A model generated the notes under the pieces. It saw only the letters and a program-made list of their open reading frames with translations, had not been told where the DNA came from and did no database searches. Of a DNA stretch of 64,000 nt, positions 1 to 8,249 are shown in pieces. Source of the DNA: JABLTI01 sp035528035 (GTDB lineage: Archaea > Asgardarchaeota > Heimdallarchaeia > JABLTI01); contig DATKZI010000014.1 of NCBI GenBank assembly GCA_035528035.1, positions 62,001 to 126,000 on the forward strand, in the 5' to 3' direction. A program made the translations under genes and the position numbers. How positions within the stretch are numbered: the stretch's first letter is position 1; the number at the start of each line of letters is the position of its first letter.

Positions 1-163
1 ATTAATAATTTTTATAAAAATCACAATTTAAAAAGAAAAATTCATAACAAAAATGAAAATTCTTGGAACTGAACTTGGTAAAACAATCTTTTTTTGATCA
101 AGAAGGAATAATTGATCCCATCAGCATAAAATAAATATAATCTATTCATATCTATTTTTGACT

Positions 164-877
164 ATGATTGAAAATAAATTTATCAAACTTTGTGGATTAA
201 GCTCAATTATTGCAGCATTGTGTTATATTGGTACAGCAATTTTTTCTATAATTGCTGGATTAACAAAACCTGAAAGTATAGTTGATGCAGGCACCTATTT
301 AGTTGGTTTTTTTGATGTGAAAAATCTTATGGCTACATATGGTTGGTTTGGTATATTTGGTTCAATATTTACAATACCAGCAATTTTAGGTTTCTATCAA
401 TATTTGAAAAAGGAAAGTCCGATGCAATGGATTCCAGCAGCATTAATTTATCATGGAGTTATTTTATTAACTCTTGGTTATATTATTCCTTTAATAATAG
501 GAAATAACTTAGCTTCAAGTTATGTTTCTGAAATTGACCCTAATTTGAAAAACTAAATTGCTTCTTTAGCTTTCATTTTAGTTACTATTGAGGATTTTCT
601 TGTTATTATTGGTACGATAATAACTTTAGCAACAGGAATAGCTATAATTGCAATTATTGACATCAAAAAATCTATCCTACCAAAATGGCTTAATATATTA
701 GCTATTGTGACAGGAATTTTAAGCATACCAACAGTTGGAGTATTTGGACATGGCACAACAAAACAAGTTTTTGGTATTATTTTGATTATTGATCTTGTGT
801 TAATGCTAGTTTGGATGATAGCTATTGGATTTATTATGATATTAATAAAAAAGAAAGAAACTGAAATACCAACATAG
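164..877 (+). pseudogene. multi-pass membrane protein interrupted by an in-frame TAA
   Basis: One reading frame runs from ATG 164 (an in-frame TTG lies at 158) to TAG 875-877 and is broken only by TAA at 554-556. The first 130 codons encode about four hydrophobic segments. The following 106 codons, in the same frame, encode two or three more and end in a lysine-rich tail (KKKE). The whole would be a roughly 237-residue membrane protein resembling DUF4386-type proteins and similar in layout to its neighbour at 978. A terminator hairpin overlaps the final TAG, which suggests the second half belongs to the same transcript. The cause could be a nonsense mutation, a sequencing error or readthrough. 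Function is unknown. Confidence 0.6.
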
Positions 878-888
878 TTTCTTTTTTT
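855..888 (+). terminator. hairpin plus T-run ending the interrupted membrane gene
   Basis: AAGAAACT (855-862) pairs perfectly with AGTTTCTT (876-883), and the sequence continues into a T-run to 888. The hairpin overlaps the TAG at 875-877. Confidence 0.55.
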
Positions 889-977
889 CTCTCTTTTAAT
901 ATGAGAATCTTGTAAGCAAATTAATAAGTAAAATAGTGAATTAATTTTTAGAAATAATTCATCAGAAAGTATTTTAC

Positions 978-1754
978 GTGAGAAAGAACATGTTGTCTAT
1001 TAATAAAATAAAATTAAATATCGCTGGAATTATCTCTTGTGCGATTGTTTTTCTTTGCTCTGTAACAACCATTATTATCAGTTTTATTCTTACTTACAAA
1101 TACCAATGGCAAACTTATGAAGAAGTTATAGCTGGATTTACAGATTATTTATTTATACACACTATGGATACCACTTTCAATCTTATTATGGGTGTCTTTA
1201 TCCTTCCAGCATCAATTACTATCTTCTTGTATTTGAGAAAAAATATTATTGACAAAAAATCCCGATATTTAGTATTAATTCCATTAATCGCATCTATAAT
1301 TGGTTCTGGATTTGTGATAGGCATTTATAGCATAAAATATTATATTCTTTATAATGTTGTACCAGCATATAATGCTTCTAGTGATCCATCAGCTATATTC
1401 AACCAATTCTTAAGTTTAATACAACTCACAAATATTCTTTCTCTTATAGCGTTCCTTCTTGTTTATACGTTAGGCGCAGGTATTTTCGGTTTTATATCCT
1501 TTAGATCTGCTGGAATAAAAAGTAATGTTTCATGGTTAGCAATGGCTTCAGGTGTATTAGCTTTAGCCAAAATTGGCTACTTCCTTGAAAACACCGCTGG
1601 AGCAGTTTTTAGTTTAGCAGCACAAATGGGTTCGATATTATACTTCTTCTGGTTAGTAGGATTCATCTTTGTATTTAGAGAGAATATTAAAGAAATAAAG
1701 AATGAAATGCGATTTGAAGATCCTAACGTTCATTTGCTAAGGGAAGAAGCTTAG
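978..1754 (+). CDS. multi-pass membrane protein of unknown function
   Basis: A 258-residue protein from GTG 978; ATG 990 in the same frame is an equally good start. It shows about six hydrophobic segments (near residues 12-35, 60-82, 97-118, 150-172, 183-202 and 215-230) and a charged C-terminal tail rich in Glu and Lys. The layout resembles the interrupted gene before it, so the two may be divergent copies of a DUF4386-like family. I recognise no catalytic motif. Its 3' end overlaps the convergent gene at 1723 by 32 bases. Confidence 0.75.
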   Translation: MRKNMLSINKIKLNIAGIISCAIVFLCSVTTIIISFILTYKYQWQTYEEVIAGFTDYLFIHTMDTTFNLIMGVFILPASITIFLYLRKNIIDKKSRYLVLIPLIASIIGSGFVIGIYSIKYYILYNVVPAYNASSDPSAIFNQFLSLIQLTNILSLIAFLLVYTLGAGIFGFISFRSAGIKSNVSWLAMASGVLALAKIGYFLENTAGAVFSLAAQMGSILYFFWLVGFIFVFRENIKEIKNEMRFEDPNVHLLREEA

Positions 1755-2865
1755 TATTCAAAAATTCTTCCAATTCTTTCTTTCTTTGATTTATTTTTGT
1801 TTGGATTTCATCTGATTTCGTTCTATTCTTGTCCAAATATTTGATTGAAACTTCAGCAGAAATCTTTTTTGAATCTAAATAATCAATCTCCCACCGACCA
1901 ATAATTTCATTATTAAGCCAGATTGAAGGTCGTAATTGACCTAATTCCAATCTCCCGACTTCATAGAGATATTTCAGATTTTCTTGTGATAAAAACCATG
2001 AACGATTAGTATAAGCTTTTGGAAAATGATCTTCATAAGGTAAGAAATTAATGATGGGTTCATCTAAGGTTTCATCAAATTTCTCAAATTTGTTAAAATC
2101 TTCTTTGGTCATTAAACATTCTCTATTATCAAAAGTTAAATCAATCAAATCATCCTTAATCATTTCAAGGACTTCTTTTGTTTTAGTTTTTGTTAAAGGC
2201 AGCCACCAACAAAAATCATCAATTGAAATTGGGCCATATTGATTAATATAAAATTTAAGAAGAGAAGAAATAGCTTTATCAGAAGACATCTTTTCTTCTT
2301 TTAAATCTGGATAAAAATCATTTAATAAACCATAATTGATAATATTTTCAGTGATATATTTTTGAGGTGCTCTAACTAAAGTTCCTTCTAATTCAAGATA
2401 CCGAAGAAATAGAGATAGAAAATCGCCTTTTTTATCTATATCAATCACTTTTTTTAACTCATTAACTGTAAATTGATTTCCAACTTGGAATTGAGTGATA
2501 ATTTTTTGTTTATAAAAATCAATATCGAATTCTTCTTTTACACTATATTTAACAAAACCTTTGACCCAGTTTAGTGTAAAATATTCACTCGAGTCTATTA
2601 TCAAGCTTAAAATTGACTTGTGTATCACAAAAACTGTTCCTCTATAAGCTCTTTTTAGCAAAGCTTGATGTTGATTTATTGCATTAAAAAGATGCTCAGG
2701 ATCAAAATCTTCAATTCTACTCCACAGTGATAAATAAGGTGTTAAATTATCGGTTGAATGTAATCCTAGATGATCTTTAAGGATCTCCAAATAGTGAGAT
2801 TTCTTTTGTGGTTTTATAAGTGATTGTTTTTGAAGAAGATATAAAGCAATTTTTGAATTAACCAT
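1723..2865 (-). CDS. winged-helix DNA-binding protein, AlkZ/HTH_42 family, altered active site
   Basis: A 380-residue protein of the HTH_42 (DUF1006) family, which includes the DNA glycosylases AlkZ and AlkX/YcaQ that unhook alkylated or crosslinked bases. Family marks are the N-terminal arginine/glutamine-rich helix, a PYLSLWSR segment near residue 43, a KRAYRGTVFVIHKS strand near 71-84, and winged-helix repeats in the middle. In AlkZ-type enzymes a Q-x-Q motif lies just before the PYL segment; here the matching place reads GLHSTDN, so both glutamines are missing. The protein may therefore bind DNA without glycosylase activity. A second member of the family lies at 33839. Confidence 0.75.
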   Translation of the reverse strand: MVNSKIALYLLQKQSLIKPQKKSHYLEILKDHLGLHSTDNLTPYLSLWSRIEDFDPEHLFNAINQHQALLKRAYRGTVFVIHKSILSLIIDSSEYFTLNWVKGFVKYSVKEEFDIDFYKQKIITQFQVGNQFTVNELKKVIDIDKKGDFLSLFLRYLELEGTLVRAPQKYITENIINYGLLNDFYPDLKEEKMSSDKAISSLLKFYINQYGPISIDDFCWWLPLTKTKTKEVLEMIKDDLIDLTFDNRECLMTKEDFNKFEKFDETLDEPIINFLPYEDHFPKAYTNRSWFLSQENLKYLYEVGRLELGQLRPSIWLNNEIIGRWEIDYLDSKKISAEVSIKYLDKNRTKSDEIQTKINQRKKELEEFLNTKLLPLANER

Positions 2866-2934
2866 AACTAAAAATGTATATTATATTATATAAATTTTTT
2901 AAAAAAAAAGAAAACATTAGAATTATATTTTTTC

Positions 2935-4377
2935 TTATAATTCTAATCCTTTTGCTACACCAGCACCATATTTTTTATCAGCTCTAGTAAATAGCTCAAC
3001 CATTCGTTTTTGTATTTCCTTTGGAGTCTTTTTAAGACTTCTAACTATATTCTTGATTAAACGCTCTTGTTCTTCATTATTCATTAAATTGAATAATGCT
3101 CCAGGCTGAAGGAAATCAACATCTACAATAGGTTGTCCATATCTATCTGCATCACCTGATATTTTTAAGGGAGGTTCTTTAAATGCAGGATTTTCTTTTG
3201 GTCCTCCAAAGCTATTTGGTTCATAATTGACTTTGGCACCAAAATTTCCATCATGACGCATTAAACCATCGCGATTATAGCTATGAACTTCAACCTTTGG
3301 TTTATTTACAGGAATAGTTTCATAATTTACTCCTAACCGATATCTATGAGCATCTGTATAAGCAAAGGTCCTTGCTTGAAGCATTTTGTCAGGTGAAAAA
3401 CTTATTCCAGGAACGATATTAGCTGGAGCAAAAGCAGCTTGTTCAATCTCAGCAAAATAATTTGAAGGATTCCTATTGAGTTCCATTATTCCTACTTCAA
3501 TTAATGGATAATCAGCATGAGGCCAAACTTTTGTTAGATCAAAAGGATTCCATTTATATTTCTCAGCTTCTTTTTCAGGCATAATTTGAACATGGACTTT
3601 CCATTTTGGAAATTCTCCTTTTTGGATTCGATCAAACAAATCTCCTGTAGACCAATCGGGATTCTTCCCAGCTATTTCATCAGCTTCTTCTTGCATGAAG
3701 TTTTTGATACCCTGCATTGTCTTGAAATGGAATTTTATCCAAAATCGCTCATCGTTTTTATTTATGAAACTGTAAGTATGACTGCTATAGCCGTTCATAT
3801 GTGTGAAACCATAGGGTATACCTCTATCTGAGAATAAAATTGTCACTTGATGTAATGTTTCAGGACTCAAAGACCAGAAATCCCATTGCATAGTATCTGA
3901 TCTTAGATTAGTGTTAGGTTCTCTTTTTTGAGAGTGGATGAAATCCATGAATTTAAATGGATCACGAACAAAAAAGACTGGTGTGTTATTTCCCACCATA
4001 TCCCAGTTTCCTTCTTCTGTATAGAATTTTACAGCAAAACCACGAACATCTCGTACTGTATCAGCAGATCCTTTTTCACCTGCGACGGTTGAAAAACGTG
4101 CTACCAAATCAGTCTTTTTACCTACTTCGGAAAAAACTTTTGCTTTTGTATATTTTGTTATATCATTAGTAACTGTAAAGGTACCAAATGCACCTGCACC
4201 TTTAGCATGTACTATACGCTCAGGTATACGTTCTCGATTGAAGTGAGCAAGTTTTTCGAATAATTGAAAGTCTTGAGCTAATAAGGGACCTCTAGGTCCA
4301 GCTGTAAGAGAATTCTGATTATCAGGAACAGGTATTCCAGCATGTGTTGTTAATCTTTTTTCTTTCTCTTTTGTCAT
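2935..4377 (-). CDS. katA: monofunctional haem catalase
   Basis: A 480-residue small-subunit (clade 3 type) catalase that splits hydrogen peroxide into water and oxygen in the cytoplasm. The catalytic His57 lies in RIVHAKGAGAFG, the distal Asn130 in VGNNTPVFFVRD, and the proximal haem ligand Tyr340 in ARTFAYTDAHRYRLG. Spacing between these residues matches well-studied catalases. The start is ATG 4377 with a Shine-Dalgarno AGAGGA seven bases upstream (4385-4390). The gene diverges from a PerR-like regulator, and two palindromic boxes in the 150-base spacer abut its TATA box, so peroxide-controlled derepression is expected. It is complete, with no odd features. Confidence 0.96.
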   Translation of the reverse strand: MTKEKEKRLTTHAGIPVPDNQNSLTAGPRGPLLAQDFQLFEKLAHFNRERIPERIVHAKGAGAFGTFTVTNDITKYTKAKVFSEVGKKTDLVARFSTVAGEKGSADTVRDVRGFAVKFYTEEGNWDMVGNNTPVFFVRDPFKFMDFIHSQKREPNTNLRSDTMQWDFWSLSPETLHQVTILFSDRGIPYGFTHMNGYSSHTYSFINKNDERFWIKFHFKTMQGIKNFMQEEADEIAGKNPDWSTGDLFDRIQKGEFPKWKVHVQIMPEKEAEKYKWNPFDLTKVWPHADYPLIEVGIMELNRNPSNYFAEIEQAAFAPANIVPGISFSPDKMLQARTFAYTDAHRYRLGVNYETIPVNKPKVEVHSYNRDGLMRHDGNFGAKVNYEPNSFGGPKENPAFKEPPLKISGDADRYGQPIVDVDFLQPGALFNLMNNEEQERLIKNIVRSLKKTPKEIQKRMVELFTRADKKYGAGVAKGLEL

Positions 4378-4406
4378 TATTAATTCCTCTTACGAATGAA
4401 AAAGAA

Positions 4407-4413
4407 TTTATAG
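4407..4413 (-). promoter_or_regulatory. TATA box of the catalase gene
   Basis: CTATAAA on the minus strand, about 30 bases before ATG 4377. It directly touches the large palindrome at 4414-4438, whose position corresponds to the BRE and upstream region. Confidence 0.55.
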
Positions 4414-4438
4414 TTAATTAATAACTATTATTAATTAA
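4414..4438. promoter_or_regulatory. 25-base perfect palindrome, probable PerR/Fur operator 1
   Basis: TTAATTAATAA and its exact reverse complement TTATTAATTAA flank the spacer CTA. The palindrome sits in the spacer between catalase and the Fur-family regulator and touches the catalase TATA box. Binding here would block assembly of the archaeal TBP/TFB complex. The role is inferred from position and symmetry. Confidence 0.6.
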
Positions 4439-4450
4439 TAATCATTATTA
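4436..4450. promoter_or_regulatory. 7-1-7 palindrome, probable PerR box 2
   Basis: TAATAATCATTATTA is a perfect 7-1-7 inverted repeat. It has the same form as the classical Fur/PerR box and differs by only a few bases from the Bacillus PerR consensus TTATAATNATTATAA. It overlaps the first palindrome by three bases. Confidence 0.65.
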
Positions 4451-4527
4451 TTTAAGAATTTCGTAAAAAGAATTACCAATGTGTAAAGTTATATAGTAAG
4501 AATATAGAAAAAAAGAGTGGATAAATA

Positions 4528-4965
4528 ATGTCGGATTTAAATGATCAAGAGTTAATAAATCTCTTACGAAAAAATGATTTTAAGGCTACTCTACAACGTA
4601 TTGCTATTTGTAAATATATCCTTAAAAGCAAAGATCATCCAACCGCAGAAAAAGTCTACTTTGAGATTAAAAAAGAATATAAAACAATAAGTCAAGCGAC
4701 TGTTTACAAAACACTTGCTTTATTAAAGAGTCTCGGGCTTGTTACTGAATTAAGCTTGTATAACAGTCATTCTAGATTTGATCCGAATCAAGCAATTCAT
4801 ATCAATATTATTTGTCCAAATTGTAATAGTATAGTTGATTTTGAATCTAATTCAATAGATGAATTTTGGCAGATAATTAAATCAGAAATAGGTAATAATA
4901 TTATTGGACAACGATTAGATATCTTAAAAGAATGTGATATTTGTCTAAAGAAAAAGCAAAAATAA
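4528..4965 (+). CDS. perR: PerR-like Fur-family peroxide regulator
   Basis: A 145-residue Fur-family repressor with an N-terminal winged helix (ATVYKTLALLKSLGLV) and a metal-binding dimerisation domain. The structural zinc site is present as C96-x2-C99 and C136-x2-C139. By my alignment to Bacillus PerR, His37, Asp85, His91 and Asp104 fall at the same numbers; Asp104 rather than Glu is the mark of PerR over Fur. The ligand His93 is replaced by Asn. A TATA-like TTATAT at 4489-4494 precedes ATG 4528. The divergent catalase and the shared palindromes make peroxide sensing the likely job. The altered ligand could change the metal used. Confidence 0.88.
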   Translation: MSDLNDQELINLLRKNDFKATLQRIAICKYILKSKDHPTAEKVYFEIKKEYKTISQATVYKTLALLKSLGLVTELSLYNSHSRFDPNQAIHINIICPNCNSIVDFESNSIDEFWQIIKSEIGNNIIGQRLDILKECDICLKKKQK

Positions 4966-5031
4966 TTGATTTAAGTTTTTACAAAGTAAAAATGCACTTA
5001 TCTGTAATCTCATCTTAAAAAAAAGATTAAA

Positions 5032-5061
5032 GTTGAAATAATTAAAATAACTTATTTCAAC
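5032..5061. terminator. bidirectional terminator hairpin
   Basis: GTTGAAATAA (5032-5041) pairs perfectly with TTATTTCAAC (5052-5061), between the convergent regulator and membrane-protein genes. Confidence 0.5.
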
Positions 5062-5062
5062 A

Positions 5063-5869
5063 TCATAAATCCTTTATGGATTCGTCTTCATCATTAAATG
5101 GAAAATCAGTAATTGATTGCCTTTCTTGAGATATTTGTGCGAGATGAGCTATTTCATATTCATTGATTTGTTTGAATTTTGTCCCTATTTCAATCATACC
5201 CAAACCAAGTGCTACGTTGCATAAAATTGCTAGCGCATAATAAATATAAGAGTAAATTGTTAGATTAAATTCCACATAATGGAATACTATAGAAAGAACT
5301 GTTGTAATTGAAAAAATAATATAGGAAGCTATAATTGGGTACAAAGATAAGAATGAGGTATTATATGTTGGTAATATTTTCACCAATTCATTTATTGCTT
5401 TTCTAATTTCAATTATAGCTAAAATTATTATAATAAAGCTTGCTATTCCTACAATCCTATTAATTACATAAATGATTTCAGTAAAAATTCCCCAAGAAGG
5501 AGTAATCAAATTTATGCTGAATGAAAATATATACAAATAGCCAAAACCAATACCTAGAAAAAGGGTTATTTTTTTCAGGCTAGTATTAAAAGCACCAGCA
5601 AAATTATTTCTTAATTTTGTCAAACCTATAACTAGAACAACTGTACCGATAACACTGAATATTTGTAGTATTATTCTAACAAAATACATTATAGTGAATA
5701 AATTAGAAAAAGAAAATCCTATTGTGAAAATAGAAAATAAGTCAAAAAGTAAATCAATGAAGAATTTAGCACACATAAAAATAAAACCTATATATACTAA
5801 TTGCTTATTTGCTTGTATTTCATACTCTATTTTTTGACTGATTCTTAAATCCTTTTTTTGTGACTCCAA
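5063..5869 (-). CDS. multi-pass membrane protein of unknown function
   Basis: A 268-residue protein with about six hydrophobic segments (near 28-50, 57-82, 98-120, 128-155, 175-197 and 205-225), flanked by a charged N-terminus and a 40-residue acidic cytosolic tail (NDEDESIKDL at the end). I see no conserved motif and recognise no family. It stands alone between two converging or spaced genes, so context gives no function. Confidence 0.7.
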   Translation of the reverse strand: MESQKKDLRISQKIEYEIQANKQLVYIGFIFMCAKFFIDLLFDLFSIFTIGFSFSNLFTIMYFVRIILQIFSVIGTVVLVIGLTKLRNNFAGAFNTSLKKITLFLGIGFGYLYIFSFSINLITPSWGIFTEIIYVINRIVGIASFIIIILAIIEIRKAINELVKILPTYNTSFLSLYPIIASYIIFSITTVLSIVFHYVEFNLTIYSYIYYALAILCNVALGLGMIEIGTKFKQINEYEIAHLAQISQERQSITDFPFNDEDESIKDL

Positions 5870-5977
5870 AATAACTCACAAACAGAAATGGATTTAATTA
5901 TTATTTAAAGATTTATAATAAATATTGACTTGTACATTATTTATTTCTAGAAAATTCCTTGCTTATACTTCTATCAG

Positions 5978-6487
5978 TCAATATACATCATAATGAATTA
6001 GCTCATCTAAAGCTTTTCGAGATGATTCGCGAGTTTGGTCAGGATAACCAAGAGCAACTAAAGCTAGGATATTAAGATGTTTTGGCACATTAAGCAGTTT
6101 TTTCAATTCAGGTTCAAAAGAAGTACCTATTACACCTGCCCAACATGTACCTAAACCCAGACTATGTGCTTCGATCATAAAATGTAGTATTGTTAATGCT
6201 GTATCTGACATATGATATTTTGCATGAATTTCTGGATTAGTTAATGGGATAAAAACTACTGGACTTTCAGCAACAAATTTTGCATATGGATGAATTTCAG
6301 CGAATTTCTTTCGCATTTTTTCATCTTTAACTACAATAAATTCCCAAGGTTGTTTATTTGAAGCTGAAGGTGCCCAACGAGCTGCTTCTAAACATTTCAG
6401 TAATTTATCTTCTTCTACAGGTTGTTGTTTATATTTTCTAATACTTCTTCTTGTTTTTAGTAATTCTAACGCATCCATAGTTTTCAC
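5978..6487 (-). CDS. nitroreductase-family FMN oxidoreductase
   Basis: A 169-residue compact nitroreductase, a flavoprotein family that reduces nitro groups, quinones or flavins with NAD(P)H. Typical marks are the N-terminal RRSIRKYK FMN-phosphate motif (residues 13-20), ARWAPSASNKQPWEFIVV (36-53), and GLGTCWAGVIG in the C-terminal half. The physiological substrate cannot be read from sequence. It is separated from the small gene at 6532 by 44 bases on the same strand, so the two may be cotranscribed. Confidence 0.88.
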   Translation of the reverse strand: MKTMDALELLKTRRSIRKYKQQPVEEDKLLKCLEAARWAPSASNKQPWEFIVVKDEKMRKKFAEIHPYAKFVAESPVVFIPLTNPEIHAKYHMSDTALTILHFMIEAHSLGLGTCWAGVIGTSFEPELKKLLNVPKHLNILALVALGYPDQTRESSRKALDELIHYDVY

Positions 6488-6531
6488 CTAACTAAATCGT
6501 AATAGTAAGATTAAATTATCATCTATACTTT

Positions 6532-7026
6532 TTATTCTTCTCCCCAAAGATCCTCATCAAATTTATCCTTCTTCTCTTTCTTTTTCTTATTTCTACTTGA
6601 AGTGCTAATCTCTATGGTTACTCGACCATCAACTTTTGTTTTAATATATGAATCGCCAAGACGTTGATAGATTTCTGGCATTGAGTTAGCTAATTGTTTA
6701 ATTGATAGTGTTTTTCTAATTTTATGGTCATCAATTATTTTAACAAAGAAATCCCTTATTGAATCTGGATCTTCTAGAATTTTATCATAAGCAGCAACAA
6801 AGAGAAAATAATTACTTTTTTCTTCATCACTAATTGAAAAAAGGTAACTTGTTATGAAATAATTCTCAATCATCGTTGTATTAAAATTATTTTGTGTTGG
6901 ATCTGATGGAAAACTTGCTAAGATTATTTTATTTTCTATTTTCTTCTTTAATATTTCAGGGTAGCTTCTAATTTTCTCTAATCCTTTTGGTCCTACATAA
7001 ATTAAACACAAACATTTAGGTTTCAT
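6532..7026 (-). CDS. hypothetical protein, possibly a longin-like fold
   Basis: A 164-residue soluble protein that I do not recognise firmly. It begins with a beta strand (CLCLIYVGPKGLEKI), followed by a second strand region, a helix-rich middle (DPDSIRDFFVKIIDDHK), and a C-terminal tail rich in lysine (KKKKEKKDKFDEDLWGEE). The order strand-turn-strands-helix and the GP-K-G turn recall longin/roadblock domains, which are common in Asgard archaea, but this is only an impression. It lies between the HtrA-like protease and nitroreductase genes on the same strand. Confidence 0.5.
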   Translation of the reverse strand: MKPKCLCLIYVGPKGLEKIRSYPEILKKKIENKIILASFPSDPTQNNFNTTMIENYFITSYLFSISDEEKSNYFLFVAAYDKILEDPDSIRDFFVKIIDDHKIRKTLSIKQLANSMPEIYQRLGDSYIKTKVDGRVTIEISTSSRNKKKKEKKDKFDEDLWGEE

Positions 7027-7129
7027 TAATTAAAGAACCACCGATTTGGTTATCTATTCTTTTACTTGCTTTTAAGCTTAATGTCAGTGCAAAAAAAGTA
7101 GTTAATGAAAAAAAGGTGATGAGAGCAGT

Positions 7130-8062
7130 CTAATTTGGTGCTCTATCTAAATTTATAGTAAAGTCAATGATTTCTGATTCGCGTAATACTTTTAGAGATA
7201 TTTCATCGCCAATTCTTAATTTGCTTATTTTTTGGGTAAGCATTTGAATTGATTCAACCACTTCACCATTAAATTCTATAATTATGTCTCCTTGTTTGAT
7301 TCCAGCCTTTTTAGCTGGACCATCTGGAACGTCAAGAATTAAAGCTCCTTTCTCAATTGCTAGTTTATAGTAATTTGCTAGTTTACTATCAATAGTATAA
7401 CCAATAACCCCCAACCATGGGGTACTAATTTTTCCAGATCGACGAAATTCTTCTAATACACCTTTAATTGAATCAACCGCTATTGCAAAACCCATACCTT
7501 GTGAATGTTGAATTACAGCTGTTGGTATACCAATTAATTCCCCACTAGTATTCAATAATGCGCCACCTGAATTTCCTGGATTTATATCAGCAGTCGTTTG
7601 AATTAGTCCTTCTAATTGGATTTCTGGGGTACCAATTGTTCGATTTAATGCACTAACTAATCCAAATGTAACACTCACTCCTAAACCTAAAGCGTTACCG
7701 AGTGCTATAGCAAATTGACCTACTTTAAGTGAACGTGACTCACCTAATTTAATGACTTTCAAATCTTTATCTTTAGGCACTTTTATTATAGCAATATCTT
7801 GCTCACGCATACTTCCTAAAACCACTGCTTCCAGTTTCTTACCATTATGTAATTGAACCTCTACTTTTTGAGCTTTTTTAACTACATGAGCATTAGTAAG
7901 GATCAATCCTTCTTCATCGATAATTATTCCTGAACCTTGTCCTTGAACTGGAGCGAGATTGAATAAATCGATACGTGCAAGAACTGTTGTTGAAACACTA
8001 ACAACACAAGGGAGTATATTATCTACAACATCGACAATTGTTTGCTCTAATTTTCCTAACAT
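7130..8062 (-). CDS. HtrA/Deg-like serine protease with PDZ domain, cytoplasmic
   Basis: A 310-residue trypsin-fold protease with one C-terminal PDZ domain (about residues 215-305). The catalytic triad is visible as His59 in LTNAHVV, Asp89 in EQDIAIIKV, and Ser165 in NPGNSGGAL. No signal peptide or membrane helix precedes the protease domain, unlike most bacterial HtrA proteins, so it should act inside the cell on misfolded or oxidised proteins. ATG 8062 is preceded by AGAGGAT about ten bases upstream. Family assignment is firm; the substrates are not known. Confidence 0.93.
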   Translation of the reverse strand: MLGKLEQTIVDVVDNILPCVVSVSTTVLARIDLFNLAPVQGQGSGIIIDEEGLILTNAHVVKKAQKVEVQLHNGKKLEAVVLGSMREQDIAIIKVPKDKDLKVIKLGESRSLKVGQFAIALGNALGLGVSVTFGLVSALNRTIGTPEIQLEGLIQTTADINPGNSGGALLNTSGELIGIPTAVIQHSQGMGFAIAVDSIKGVLEEFRRSGKISTPWLGVIGYTIDSKLANYYKLAIEKGALILDVPDGPAKKAGIKQGDIIIEFNGEVVESIQMLTQKISKLRIGDEISLKVLRESEIIDFTINLDRAPN

Positions 8063-8249
8063 AATAACAGAATCCTCTAATTGGTAAATAGATTACAATA
8101 CTTTATATTTAAAATGACTATTTAATTAAAAGTAAAAATATTCTGGAACAGAAGATTAGTAACTAAATAATGAAAACATTAAAACATTTTTTAAAGGTTA
8201 ATTATAATTGATTATTAAAACACTTTGAAATATAACAATGTGATCTTAA

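Noticed and set aside
1..157. upstream gene end at the left edge
   Set aside because: Stops occur in all frames and no coding-like composition is visible.
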